Assembly: GCA_023382535.1 (NCBI GenBank)
Contig: JAHDWA010000158.1
Span: 1 to 9,790 of the forward strand
Length of the DNA: 9,790 nt
Direction of reading: 5' to 3'
Origin: Anaerolineae bacterium
GTDB taxonomy: Bacteria; Chloroflexota; Anaerolineae; 4572-78; J111
Every line of letters begins with the position of its first letter. The first letter of the stretch is position 1. A program made the translations under genes and the position numbers. The notes below the pieces were generated by a model. It ran no database searches and was not told the DNA's origin. It worked only from the letters and a program-made list of their open reading frames with translations. Below, piece after piece: positions 1 through 7,179 of the stretch.

Positions 1-2
1 TC

Positions 3-143
3 TTTTGGCGGTTTAGCCGTTATTCACGAAACGATGTATTGGCGTATGACACCTATCCAATAGATGTTCAGATATTATTTTTGCGCGCAGCAAGCGAGGG
101 CGCACCTCTATGGTCGCCCCACCAGGGTAAGTACTACAAATAA
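3..143 (+). CDS. Possible C-terminal end of an upstream gene (partial, doubtful)
   Basis: The third forward frame is open from the window edge to a TAA at 141-143, about 46 codons, ending in the residues LWSPHQGKYYK. A stretch this long can be open by chance, and I recognise no family in it. A second frame (1-63) is also open but only 20 codons long. If real, the gene would end 37 bases before the PRC/BON gene and could be co-transcribed with it. The remaining bases 144-164 carry no gene that I can see. Confidence 0.22.
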   Translation, partial: FWRFSRYSRNDVLAYDTYPIDVQILFLRAASEGAPLWSPHQGKYYK

Positions 144-164
144 ACCTATTTCGAAGTAAGGAAT

Positions 165-174
165 AAGGAGGTGA
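165..174 (+). promoter_or_regulatory. Strong ribosome binding site of the PRC/BON gene
   Basis: The sequence AAGGAGGTGA is a near-perfect match to the 16S rRNA anti-Shine-Dalgarno. It lies 6 bases before the ATG at 181. It fixes that start and implies efficient translation. Confidence 0.85.
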
Positions 175-180
175 CGTCTA

Positions 181-1671
181 ATGTCGATTCAGCGATGGGA
201 AATCAAAATCGGTGCGCCTGTAGAGGCGAGGGATGGCCCAGTGGGACGTGTGCAGCAGGTCGTCCTCAATCCAGGAAACAAACACGTTGCGGCACTGGTG
301 GTTCGCCGGGGGATGCTATTTGGGCAGAATATCGTCGTCCCCATTGAAGTGGTTGAAGACGCCACCGACGAACAGGTACGCCTGCGTTTCTCCTCTGACC
401 AACTCCAATCCCAACCCACCCATTATCTACCTTTTATCACAGCTATCGCAGGATATGAGCCAGTTCAGGCCGTGCTTTCCCTATTAGGTCAGAGCCGCGG
501 CAATATGTGGGCCGGCCAGGGCGTCTCAGGTGAATCGGGTGCGATCATCCGCGCCGGGCAACGGGTCGAGTGCCGGGACGGATCTGCCGGCAAAGTACAT
601 TGGGTCCTGCTTGATGGGCACACCGGGCGAGTGACGCACTTTGTCGTTCGTCAGGGTGTTCTGCGTCGCAGAGACATCATGGTGCCGGTCGAGTGGGTCA
701 GTGAGTACCATGCCGACCATCTGAAACTGGCAGTAGACCGGGTTGCTCTCGACCCGTTGCCGGAATATCTACTGGATAAGGAAATCGAGAACAGAATTGC
801 GCAGGCGTTATGGAAGGATGACCTTATCCGCCAGGGTGTGTTAGCCTACACCCCGATCGAGATTGTAGTTCAGAATGGGCTGGCGATCCTGAGAGGCCAC
901 GTCAATACCAGCCGGGAGCGCCAGCGAGTTGAGGACATCGTTCAGGAGGTGCGAGGGGTGCAGGGCCTTGAGAACCGCCTTGTGATTGACTACGAGGTGG
1001 AGGTGGCGGTTGCCCAGGCTCTTGGCCGCGATCCTCGCACGCGGGATCACCTCGTGAAAGTCAGTAGCCGGTTCGGACATATTTTTCTTCAGGGTATAGT
1101 ACCGGCCCTAGAGATACAAGCGGCGGCTGAGGAGGTCGCCGCTATGGTGCCTCAGGTGCGAGGCGTTATGAACCGGTTCCGCATATCGCGGAGACCCGCA
1201 GCCAGGACTGCCCTGCGAATTGTGGAGCCAAGAATCGGCCAGGAGGTATACGCTGTAAATGACTCAATCGGTAAAGTTTACCAGGTGGTCATTAGCCCGC
1301 GTTCCCGCCGGGTGTCGGCGGTGATCGTGCGGGGGAAACTGCCCGACTTACAGCAGGCCAAACCCAGGCAGTTGCTAGAGGCATGGCCTCAGCAGGAGTG
1401 CACTATTGTGATCCCGGCCGAGGGCGTGGATTTTGTAAGCACTGCCGTCTTCCTGACTCTGACCGTGCTGGAATGTGCGCAGCTACCTGATTTCAACCCC
1501 GCCAGTTTCGTGACGCCGGATGCTGCCTGGGAGCCGCCCTTTCCATATCATCGTGAGGAGGTGTTGCTGGACCTGAACTGTAGTAAAGAGCCGCATTTCG
1601 AGGCTCCTTGGGGCGACGTTATTCTGGCCGAGCGCGATCAATCAGAGGCGCTCGTCGGCCAGCTGGCGTGA
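181..1671 (+). CDS. PRC-barrel / BON multidomain protein
   Basis: A soluble protein of 496 residues with no signal peptide or membrane segment visible. Its order looks like PRC-barrel (about 5-70), PRC-barrel (about 120-190), BON (about 203-268), BON (about 272-340), PRC-barrel (about 348-425), then an acidic tail. The PRC units share a pattern such as 'GAPVEARDGPVGRVQQVVL' followed by 'VAALVVRRG' and 'VVPIEVV', with parallel segments near 125-170 and 352-385. The BON units show 'QNGLAILRGHV', then 'RGVQGLENRL', the usual layout. PRC barrels are protein- or RNA-interaction folds known from photosynthetic reaction centre H subunits and RimM. BON domains are linked to membrane or phospholipid attachment and osmotic-shock proteins. 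The exact function is unknown; a scaffold or stress role is inferred from domains and neighbours. The start is fixed by the strong ribosome binding site just upstream. Confidence 0.88.
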   Translation: MSIQRWEIKIGAPVEARDGPVGRVQQVVLNPGNKHVAALVVRRGMLFGQNIVVPIEVVEDATDEQVRLRFSSDQLQSQPTHYLPFITAIAGYEPVQAVLSLLGQSRGNMWAGQGVSGESGAIIRAGQRVECRDGSAGKVHWVLLDGHTGRVTHFVVRQGVLRRRDIMVPVEWVSEYHADHLKLAVDRVALDPLPEYLLDKEIENRIAQALWKDDLIRQGVLAYTPIEIVVQNGLAILRGHVNTSRERQRVEDIVQEVRGVQGLENRLVIDYEVEVAVAQALGRDPRTRDHLVKVSSRFGHIFLQGIVPALEIQAAAEEVAAMVPQVRGVMNRFRISRRPAARTALRIVEPRIGQEVYAVNDSIGKVYQVVISPRSRRVSAVIVRGKLPDLQQAKPRQLLEAWPQQECTIVIPAEGVDFVSTAVFLTLTVLECAQLPDFNPASFVTPDAAWEPPFPYHREEVLLDLNCSKEPHFEAPWGDVILAERDQSEALVGQLA

Positions 1672-1814
1672 CTGCCTATCCACTTTGGTCAGACCGTACA
1701 ATATCGAACTGGTGAGCTTGGGGCTGTGGATTATGTACTGCTAGAACTCACCAGAGGCGCAAGTGCGTCTCAACCTGTACCCATATTTTCGAGCAACTCA
1801 GGTCGACAAATAAC

Positions 1815-1886
1815 TTGGAGGCAATAATTAAAGTGGGACGGCTTCCGCGCCCAGTAATCCGGCGGCGTGGAAGCCCGGCCCGTTAG
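1815..1886 (+). CDS. Possible leader peptide before the SLC13 gene (17 codons)
   Basis: A strong Shine-Dalgarno TTGGAGG (1815-1821) lies about 75 bases before the permease ATG, too far to serve it. Eleven bases after it, a GTG at 1833 opens a 17-codon frame, MGRLPRPVIRRRGSPAR, ending in TAG at 1884-1886. The peptide is rich in arginine and its codons run through the hairpin at 1840-1875. Its stop is 9 bases before the permease ATG, close enough for reinitiation. That the frame is translated is an inference; the Shine-Dalgarno, frame and hairpin are directly visible. Confidence 0.35.
   Translation: MEAIIKVGRLPRPVIRRRGSPAR
1840..1875 (+). promoter_or_regulatory. Stable stem-loop in the SLC13 leader
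   Basis: GGCTTCCGCGCC (1840-1851) pairs over all 12 positions with GGCGTGGAAGCC (1864-1875), with one G-U pair and a 12-base loop. It ends 20 bases before the permease ATG. The permease has only a poor, very close AGG (1891-1893) as its own ribosome binding site. No T-run follows directly, so it does not look like an intrinsic terminator. A role in translational control or attenuation is inferred. Confidence 0.6.
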
Positions 1887-1895
1887 TTTTAGGTA

Positions 1896-3713
1896 ATGAA
1901 TTTCCAACTCATCCTCACCTTTGCCATTCTCTTTATCGCCATTGGCTTATTTCTGAGCGATCGACTCCGCGCCGACTTGGTTGCCCTCCTCACCCTCGTT
2001 GCCCTCGGCCTAACCGGCATCTTGACTCCACAGGAGGCCTTCTCTGGCTTCAGCCGTTCAGCGGTAATTACTATCTCCGCAATTTTTATCCTGGCTGAAG
2101 GACTACAGCGCACCGGCGTGACCGAGCAAGTTGGCAATCTATTGCTGCGGGTGACTGGTCACCACGAGGGCCGGTTGGTGACGATTGTCATGCTGGCCGG
2201 AGCGTTTCTCTCCCTGTTTATGAACAATATCGCCGCCGCGTCAGTCTTGCTGCCGGCCGTTTCAGGGGCCGGGCAGAAAGCTGGCGTTAATCCAGCTCGC
2301 ATTTTAATACCCCTGGCTTTTGCTACCATCCTGGGCGGCATGGCGACTCTGCTCACCACGACGAATATCATTGTTAGCAGCCTGCTGCGCGATCAAGGGC
2401 TGGCTGGTTATAGCCTGCTCGATTTTGCCTCCGTTGGTCTGCCGATTGTCGCCGTAGGGATAGCTTACATAACCTTGATCGGGCGACATCTACTCCCGGC
2501 TCAAGGTCTTCCGGACCGCCTGAAAGTCATCTATCCACCTGACAGCGACCTGATTGAGGTGTATCGCTTGGGCGAGCGGTTATTTCGCGCCCGCGTGCCG
2601 GTCGGCTCGGTCCTGCAGGGTAGGCCATTGGCCGAGAGTTCCCTGCGTGAACGTTTCAATATGACCGTTGTGGCGATTGAACGCAACGACCAGGTTATCC
2701 TGTCACCGCCCCCCGACTACATTTTGCAACAGGGAGATATCATTCTTTTTACCGGCCATTTGGCAGAGCTACACCAAAGCAATATCGAGCCCTACTTTGA
2801 GACTCTGCCTGCCCGTGACTGGCGCACGCAAGACCTGGAGTCGCCAGCCGTAGTGATGGCCGAAGCTGTGCTGGCCCCGCGCTCCCGGTTGATTGGCCAG
2901 ACGCTGCGGCAAGCGAACTTCCGGGAGAAGTATGGCATGACTGTTTTGGCCCTCTGGCGAGGGGATCGCCAAATCCGCACCGGTTTGACGAACCAGGCGC
3001 TTCATTTCGGAGACGCCCTGTTGCTGCAAGGACCCCGCGAGCGGCTGCGGGTGCTGCGAGCTGAACCCGACCTGATTGTCCTGGGTAATGGTCAGGAAGC
3101 AGCCAAAATGATGCCGGGCAAGAGCCGGTTGGCGCTGGTAATTATGGGAATCGTTTTGCTAATGGCAGCGATCAACCCAACCAGGGTGGGTGAAGTGACA
3201 TTGAGCGGAGCGCTGGCGATGGTGCTGGTCGGGGTGTTGACGATGGACCAGGCCTACCAGTCAATTGAGTGGAAGAGTGTTTTTCTGGTGGCCGGAATGC
3301 TGCCCATGGGCATTGCCATTACTAAAACCGGCGCAGCGGCGCTGTTGGCCGATTGGCTTGTTGCCTTCTTGGGGGCGGCAGGACTGCTGGTTTTGTTGGC
3401 TGGCCTGTTTGTAGTGACCACCCTGCTGACGCAGGCGATGAATGGTGCGGCTGTGGCAGCGGTTATGGCTCCGATTGCCATTCAAGCGGCTCAGAGCATT
3501 GGAGCAGACCCACGCGCTATGGCGATGGGCGTGGCCTTAGCTGGGTCTATGGCTTTCTTGACGCCGCTCGGCCACGCAGTGAACGTGTTGGTAATGGGAC
3601 CGGGCGGCTATAGTTTTCGCGACTATTTCAAGGTCGGTTTGCCGTTAACCCTACTACTATTTGTCGTGATTATGCTATTGCTCCCACTCTTTTGGCCATT
3701 GACGCCCAAATAA
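1896..3713 (+). CDS. SLC13-family permease with two RCK_C (TrkA-C) domains
   Basis: An inner-membrane transporter of 605 residues, a normal length for bacterial SLC13 proteins with an inserted regulatory region. Residues 1-200 form the first membrane half and carry the 'MNNIAAASVLLP' segment (109 onward) and the re-entrant-type 'LTTTNII' motif (153-159). Residues about 210-300 and 310-395 form two TrkA-C/RCK_C-like cytosolic domains (for example 'RERFNMTVVAIERND' and 'REKYGMTVLALWRGD'). Residues about 405-603 form the second membrane half, with 'MNGAAVAAVMAP' (N516) and 'TPLGHAVNVLVMGPGGY' (556 onward), the mirror of the first motif. SLC13 relatives move dicarboxylates, citrate or sulfate with Na+; the substrate here cannot be told. 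RCK_C domains in other transporters bind small ligands or nucleotides. ATG 1896 is the first start after an in-frame stop, and the N-terminus aligns with the family. Confidence 0.88.
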   Translation: MNFQLILTFAILFIAIGLFLSDRLRADLVALLTLVALGLTGILTPQEAFSGFSRSAVITISAIFILAEGLQRTGVTEQVGNLLLRVTGHHEGRLVTIVMLAGAFLSLFMNNIAAASVLLPAVSGAGQKAGVNPARILIPLAFATILGGMATLLTTTNIIVSSLLRDQGLAGYSLLDFASVGLPIVAVGIAYITLIGRHLLPAQGLPDRLKVIYPPDSDLIEVYRLGERLFRARVPVGSVLQGRPLAESSLRERFNMTVVAIERNDQVILSPPPDYILQQGDIILFTGHLAELHQSNIEPYFETLPARDWRTQDLESPAVVMAEAVLAPRSRLIGQTLRQANFREKYGMTVLALWRGDRQIRTGLTNQALHFGDALLLQGPRERLRVLRAEPDLIVLGNGQEAAKMMPGKSRLALVIMGIVLLMAAINPTRVGEVTLSGALAMVLVGVLTMDQAYQSIEWKSVFLVAGMLPMGIAITKTGAAALLADWLVAFLGAAGLLVLLAGLFVVTTLLTQAMNGAAVAAVMAPIAIQAAQSIGADPRAMAMGVALAGSMAFLTPLGHAVNVLVMGPGGYSFRDYFKVGLPLTLLLFVVIMLLLPLFWPLTPK

Positions 3714-3834
3714 TGATTGATCTTCCAGGATTCTCTTATCATTGTTGCATCGTTTTTTGAGTTTATTTGAAAATTCACAGAAATTGCTGATGGTGTTGTT
3801 CCAGAATTTCCACGTGTTTAACTGCTTATGCAAA

Positions 3835-3890
3835 GCCTTTTGCGAGTCGAGTCTGTCTCGCTGGCAGAATTCTTTTATTTATTTCTTTTG
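3835..3890 (+). terminator. Possible intrinsic terminator after the SLC13 gene
   Basis: GCGAG (3842-3846) pairs with CTCGC (3857-3861). GCC (3835-3837) pairs with GGC (3863-3865) outside a small bulge. A T-rich tract follows (TCTTTTATTTATTTCTTTT, 3871-3889). The stem is imperfect and the tract begins 5 bases after it, so the call is tentative. It lies about 120 bases after the permease stop and would separate that gene from the Usp gene. Confidence 0.33.
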
Positions 3891-3956
3891 CCTTCAACGA
3901 TATTAGTTGTGATGGAGAAATTTAAACGGGTTGGCCTGGCCGGTCGCCGGTAAAAA

Positions 3957-3980
3957 GCTAACTTAAGAACGCAAGTTAGC
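3957..3980 (+). promoter_or_regulatory. Hairpin or operator-like inverted repeat in the Usp leader
   Basis: GCTAACTT (3957-3964) and AAGTTAGC (3973-3980) form a perfect 8-base inverted repeat around an 8-base spacer. It ends 13 bases before the ribosome binding site AGGAAGG (3994-4000). It could be a regulator binding site or an RNA hairpin; no T-run follows. The rest of the gap 3714-4008 is AT-rich, and I could not name a convincing promoter in it. Confidence 0.45.
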
Positions 3981-4008
3981 AGGGATATTAAGTAGGAAGG
4001 ATAAATAT

Positions 4009-4968
4009 ATGATGATGCACAACTTTAAAAATATTCTCATCGTTGTTGATAGTAAAACCAGGAGTCAAGTACTCCTGGAACGAGGCGCGGCCTTGGCCCA
4101 GAGAAACCAGGCTTGCCTGACTGTTATGGATGTCGTCACGGAGTTGCCCCGCACTTTATCCGCGTTAATCCTCTCGGAGTCACCGGAGGAACTACAGCAG
4201 TATATAATTGAGAAACGAAGTCAAGAGCTGGAGCGGCTTATCACTCCCCTCCGACAGAAAGAAATTCAAGTTGAGGTCAAAGTGTTCAGTGGTACTCCCT
4301 TCCTGGAGATTATCCGAGAAGTGCTCCGTAATGGGTACGACTTGGTGATGATTATGGCCGAGGGGCGGGGTGGATTGAAGGAGAGCTTGTTCGGCAGAAC
4401 TACGACCCACCTGCTGCGCAAGTGTCCTTGCCCGGTTTGGGTGATGAAACGAAACCAACCTAGATATTATCGGCGCATCCTGGCGGCAGTCGACCCCAGC
4501 CCTCCATTCGATGAGCAACGAAACGCGCTCAATAAGACGATTATGGATCTGGCGACTTCGCTGGCTCAGACAGAACAAGGTGAACTCCACATCGTCCATA
4601 CCTGGACGATTGTTGGTGAGACCATGCTAAAGGCGAATACCGATATATCCGAAAATGAGATGTACCAGTTGATGCAAACAATTAAAAAAGAGCATGGGTA
4701 TTGGCTGAAAGAACTGCTGCGGCAATATGATTTAAACAAGCTAAAGTATCAGGTACATCTCTTGAAAGGTGTAGCAGGGAAAGTGATCCCTAAACTGGTC
4801 CAGGCGAAAGGGGTTGAGCTAATTGTTATGGGCACGGTCTGTCGCGCTGGTGTAGCCGGATTGATTATCGGCAACACCGCCGAAAATGTACTGGATCAAG
4901 TAGACTGTTCCGTGCTGACGGTGAAGCCGGAAGGGTTTGTTTCGCCGGTAAGCTTGGATGAAAAATGA
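4009..4968 (+). CDS. Tandem universal stress protein (UspE-like)
   Basis: A cytosolic protein of 319 residues made of two UspA folds, about 5-146 and 153-308. Each begins with a beta strand ending in an aspartate ('NILIVVD', 'RILAAVD') and ends with a 'CPVWVMK' or 'CSVLTVKPEGF' strand. The second half, with 'GNTAENVLDQVDCSVL', and the acidic C-terminus after 'FVSPVSLDEK' resemble E. coli UspE. The ATP-binding signature G-2x-G-9x-G(S/T) is altered in both halves. The first has M at the first Gly and G119-9x-G129 followed by Arg. The second has C278 for the second Gly and Asn after G288. ATP binding is therefore uncertain. Three ATG codons stand in a row (4009, 4012, 4015); the first is 8 bases after AGGAAGG. 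Usp proteins act in starvation, osmotic and oxidative stress. It precedes the antiporter gene by 74 bases and may share its transcript. Confidence 0.93.
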   Translation: MMMHNFKNILIVVDSKTRSQVLLERGAALAQRNQACLTVMDVVTELPRTLSALILSESPEELQQYIIEKRSQELERLITPLRQKEIQVEVKVFSGTPFLEIIREVLRNGYDLVMIMAEGRGGLKESLFGRTTTHLLRKCPCPVWVMKRNQPRYYRRILAAVDPSPPFDEQRNALNKTIMDLATSLAQTEQGELHIVHTWTIVGETMLKANTDISENEMYQLMQTIKKEHGYWLKELLRQYDLNKLKYQVHLLKGVAGKVIPKLVQAKGVELIVMGTVCRAGVAGLIIGNTAENVLDQVDCSVLTVKPEGFVSPVSLDEK

Positions 4969-5042
4969 CTGGATGATTTCTCGTCCAATGAATATGTCCA
5001 CCGCCTGGCTCTTTATTCAACTTGTTGAGGAGCACAACGCTT

Positions 5043-6491
5043 ATGACCTTTTTTGAGTATCTTCTTTTTGGCGCAGCAATTCTGCTTTTGCTGAGCATTA
5101 TCGCAAGTAAGGCATCCGGCCGCTTGGGTGTCCCGGCTCTGGTGTTTTTCCTGGTCATCGGCATGCTGGCTGGTTCAGAAGGCATAGGCGGGATTGAGTT
5201 TAGCGATGCTGCCACTGCCCAATCGTTAGGGGTAGTGGCGCTTATCTTTATCCTGTTTTCAGGTGGATTTGACACAGAATGGGCCAGTGTCCGCCATGTG
5301 CTTCCCCATGGCTTGGTTCTGGCAACGGTTGGAGTACTGCTTACGGCCCTGGCTGTTGGCGCATTTGTCATGGTTATCCTTGGCTTTTCCTGGCGTGAAA
5401 GTTTGTTGTGTGGGGCTATTGTTTCATCCACCGATGCTGCTGCCGTATTTGCTGTTATGGGCTCACGCGGCGTTAGTTTGAAAGGGAGCTTAAAGCCGTT
5501 GCTTGAATTAGAATCAGGCAGTAACGACCCGATGGCCATCTTTTTGACCACGGCCATGATAGGGCTGCTGATCGATCCCGATACATCTATTTGGGGATTG
5601 GTTCCCAGGTTCTTTGTCCAAATGGTCGCCGGCGGCATAGCCGGGTATGTGCTTGGCCGGGGTATGGTCTATGTCATTAACAGGCTACATTTGGAATATG
5701 ATGGCCTTTATCCGGTCCTCTCCATCGGCCTGGTCTTGCTGGTTTATGGGATAACCACCCTGATTGGCGGCAACGGCTTCCTGGCGGTATACCTGGCCGG
5801 TATGGTCATGGGCAACACAAGTGTGATTCACCGGCGCAGTCTCATGCGCTTTCATGATGGTCTAGCCTGGCTGATGCAGATCGCGATGTTCCTGACTTTA
5901 GGGCTATTAGTATTCCCTTCCCAACTATTTGCTGTGGCGGGGATTGGCTTACTTATCTCGGTGTTCTTGATGTTGATTGCCCGCCCGCTGGTCGTGTATG
6001 TGTCGCTCCTGCCGTTTCGAGTGAACCTGCGCAATACCGCAATGATCGGCTGGGTCGGCTTGCGTGGGGCCGTTCCGATCATTTTGGGTACCTTCCCTCT
6101 AACGGCCGGCGTGCCGCAAGCGGAGACAATTTTTAACCTGGTTTTCTTTGTTGTACTAACCTCAGTCCTGGTACAGGGCAGTAGTATTCCCGTAGTCGCT
6201 CGTTGGCTGCGAGTGGCCGCGCCATTTCAGTTGAGACAGCGCCCCCCACTTGAGTTTGAGTCCACTAACGGCATTCGAGGTGAATTGGTCGAGATCGAAC
6301 TACCAGCGGAATCAGCGGCGGCCGGGCGCCGAATTGTCGAACTGGGGCTGCCCAAAGGCGCTTTACTTGTCTTAATTGGCCGTGGCGACAGCTTTTTCGT
6401 GCCGAGTGGAAGCACGATGCTTGCAGCGGGAGACACGCTCTATCTTCTGGCAGATCAGAAGGTGCTAGGGCAAGTGAAACAGATATTATAG
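5043..6491 (+). CDS. nhaP2: CPA1-type potassium/proton antiporter with RCK_C domain
   Basis: An inner-membrane cation/H+ antiporter of 482 residues. About 12-13 membrane segments fill residues 1-395, followed by a cytosolic TrkA-C/RCK_C domain at about 412-482 ('[17 protein letters not shown]' and 'AAGDTLYLL'). Family hallmarks are '[10 protein letters not shown]' (D131), '[15 protein letters not shown]' with the N161-D162 ion-binding pair, and '[17 protein letters not shown]' (near 340). The layout matches the K+/H+ antiporter NhaP2/CvrA family, which expels K+ (or Na+) in exchange for protons in osmotic and pH adjustment. Whether K+ or Na+ is moved cannot be read from sequence. A TTG at 5022 would add 7 residues, but the AGGAG at 5028-5032 lies 10 bases before ATG 5043 and inside the longer form, so 5043 is the better start. 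Confidence 0.9.
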   Translation: MTFFEYLLFGAAILLLLSIIASKASGRLGVPALVFFLVIGMLAGSEGIGGIEFSDAATAQSLGVVALIFILFSGGFDTEWASVRHVLPHGLVLATVGVLLTALAVGAFVMVILGFSWRESLLCGAIVSSTDAAAVFAVMGSRGVSLKGSLKPLLELESGSNDPMAIFLTTAMIGLLIDPDTSIWGLVPRFFVQMVAGGIAGYVLGRGMVYVINRLHLEYDGLYPVLSIGLVLLVYGITTLIGGNGFLAVYLAGMVMGNTSVIHRRSLMRFHDGLAWLMQIAMFLTLGLLVFPSQLFAVAGIGLLISVFLMLIARPLVVYVSLLPFRVNLRNTAMIGWVGLRGAVPIILGTFPLTAGVPQAETIFNLVFFVVLTSVLVQGSSIPVVARWLRVAAPFQLRQRPPLEFESTNGIRGELVEIELPAESAAAGRRIVELGLPKGALLVLIGRGDSFFVPSGSTMLAAGDTLYLLADQKVLGQVKQIL

Positions 6492-6514
6492 CCTGGCTCA
6501 ATCAACTCGATTTT

Positions 6515-6571
6515 TTGGGGAGAGCTGATGTTGCCCGTCAGCCAGTTGGCCGGTATGAGGACTCTCCCCAA
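6515..6571 (+). promoter_or_regulatory. Long nested stem-loop between nhaP2 and the mrpA relic
   Basis: TTGGGGAGAG (6515-6524) pairs perfectly over 10 bases with CTCTCCCCAA (6562-6571). Inside it CTGATG (6525-6530) pairs with CGTCAG (6536-6541) over a 5-base TTGCC loop, leaving about 20 unpaired bases on the 3' side. A run of six T lies before the stem, not after it, so it is not an ordinary terminator on either strand. It may be the old leader of the mrpA-like gene or a structured 3' end of the antiporter transcript. Confidence 0.6.
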
Positions 6572-6598
6572 TCTGACGCTATTGCACTGGAGGTGTAG

Positions 6599-6840
6599 AT
6601 GGAAATAACCGGAGCTGTATTGTCTGATCTCGGGTTGTCATTGCCAGCGCCGTGGCTGCAAGGGTTGGGCGCGGGGCAGCAGGCTGGATCATTGCCCTGC
6701 TGCCCCTGGGACTGGCCATCTACTTCGCCAGCCTCCTCAACTCAATCGCCGCTGGACAGGTCTTAACCACCTCCTATCCCTGGATACCCAGCCTGGAGAT
6801 TAACCTATCGTTTTATATAGATTTGTATTCTGGGATCTGA
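6599..6840 (+). pseudogene. mrpA: N-terminal relic of an MrpA-like Na+/H+ antiporter subunit
   Basis: A good ribosome binding site GGAGGTG (6589-6595) precedes ATG 6599, which opens 'MEITGAVLSDLGLSLPAPWL'. At about 6662-6680 the homology passes to the next frame, which runs 'GWIIALLPLGLAIYFASLL' and 'SYPWIPSLEINLSFYID' to a TGA at 6838-6840. This is the start of MrpA/NuoL-type antiporter subunits: a first membrane helix, a second helix, then the W-P-S-L-x-I-N-L-S-F-x-x-D segment that comes before DGLS in intact proteins. Here DGLS and everything after it are gone; intact MrpA proteins run to many hundreds of residues. A frameshift plus loss of most of the gene makes it non-functional as an antiporter. 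The family match is from recall of the motif, not a search. A short GTG-started frame at 6652-6840 could still be translated. Confidence 0.6.
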
Positions 6841-6841
6841 C

Positions 6842-7129
6842 CAGTTCAATTTATCTTTGATAAACGTTGAGAGGCTATGGCGGAATTGGAGCAGAAGCCA
6901 CAGCTAGAATTCTCCTTACTGGCTACTACTGGAACCGCTCCTACAGTACATTACCCAGATTTCCAAGCATCGCCAGCCTAACGAAGTTATCACGATTGTC
7001 GTGCCCCATTTTGTGCCACATCATTGGTGGCACAACCTGCTCCACACCCAAACCGCGATGCTGCTGCGCCTGGCGCTCTCGTTTAAACAGGGAATTGTGG
7101 TGACCGATGTATCGTATCAGGTGAAATAA
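6842..7129 (+). pseudogene. C-terminal relic of an APC-family permease
   Basis: One forward frame reads 'LINVERLWRNWSRSHS', a TAG stop at 6905-6907, then 'SPYWLLLEPLLQYI', 'NEVITIVVPHFVP', 'HHWWHNLLHTQTAMLLRLAL' and 'GIVVTDVSYQ' to a TAA at 7127-7129. This matches the soluble Usp-like tail of large APC-superfamily amino-acid permeases, where the pattern SPYRSLIEPLLEYI, then PEFVP-WW-LLHNQTAL and VVVTDVPYH closes the protein. The membrane part (normally over 400 residues) is absent and the stop splits the remainder, so it is a decayed fragment. It starts next to the end of the mrpA relic, as if one deletion had joined two neighbouring genes. The match is by motif recall. Confidence 0.65.
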
Positions 7130-7144
7130 CCCTGAAAATCAGGG
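7130..7144. terminator. Small hairpin between convergent units, possible weak terminator
   Basis: CCCTGA (7130-7135) and TCAGGG (7139-7144) form a 6-base stem with a 3-base loop, directly after the APC relic's stop codon and 35 bases beyond the stop of the minus-strand gene. On the minus strand it is followed by TTATTT, a partial T-tract; on the plus strand no T-run follows. It could end the minus-strand transcript. Confidence 0.3.
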
Positions 7145-7179
7145 GTAAAGCCAGCGCCATTCTGGTCAAGCCATGTTTC

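Noticed and set aside
1752..1771. AGAGGCGC/GCGTCT stem in the gap after the PRC/BON gene
   Set aside because: It has a mismatch and a wobble pair and no T-run; it is too weak to call a terminator.
3712..3758. AATGAT/ATCATT hairpin with TTTTTT as a terminator right after the SLC13 stop
   Set aside because: The stem is only 6 AT-rich pairs and the T-run lies about 10 bases further on, so it is too weak for an intrinsic terminator.
4192..4599. Minus-strand frame of 135 codons inside the Usp gene
   Set aside because: It is antisense to a clear universal stress protein and shows no recognisable domain.
5022..5042. TTG start for the antiporter
   Set aside because: It would place the AGGAG ribosome binding site inside the coding region; ATG 5043 fits both the site and the hydrophobic N-terminus.
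4865..5638. Long minus-strand frame of 257 codons overlapping the Usp end and the antiporter start
   Set aside because: It lies opposite two well-supported genes, is rich in Pro, Ser, Thr and Arg as antisense frames often are, matches no family I know, and has no convincing ribosome binding site.
6867..7103. Alternative 78-codon frame across the APC relic
   Set aside because: It has no family resemblance, while the neighbouring frame carries the APC C-terminal motifs.
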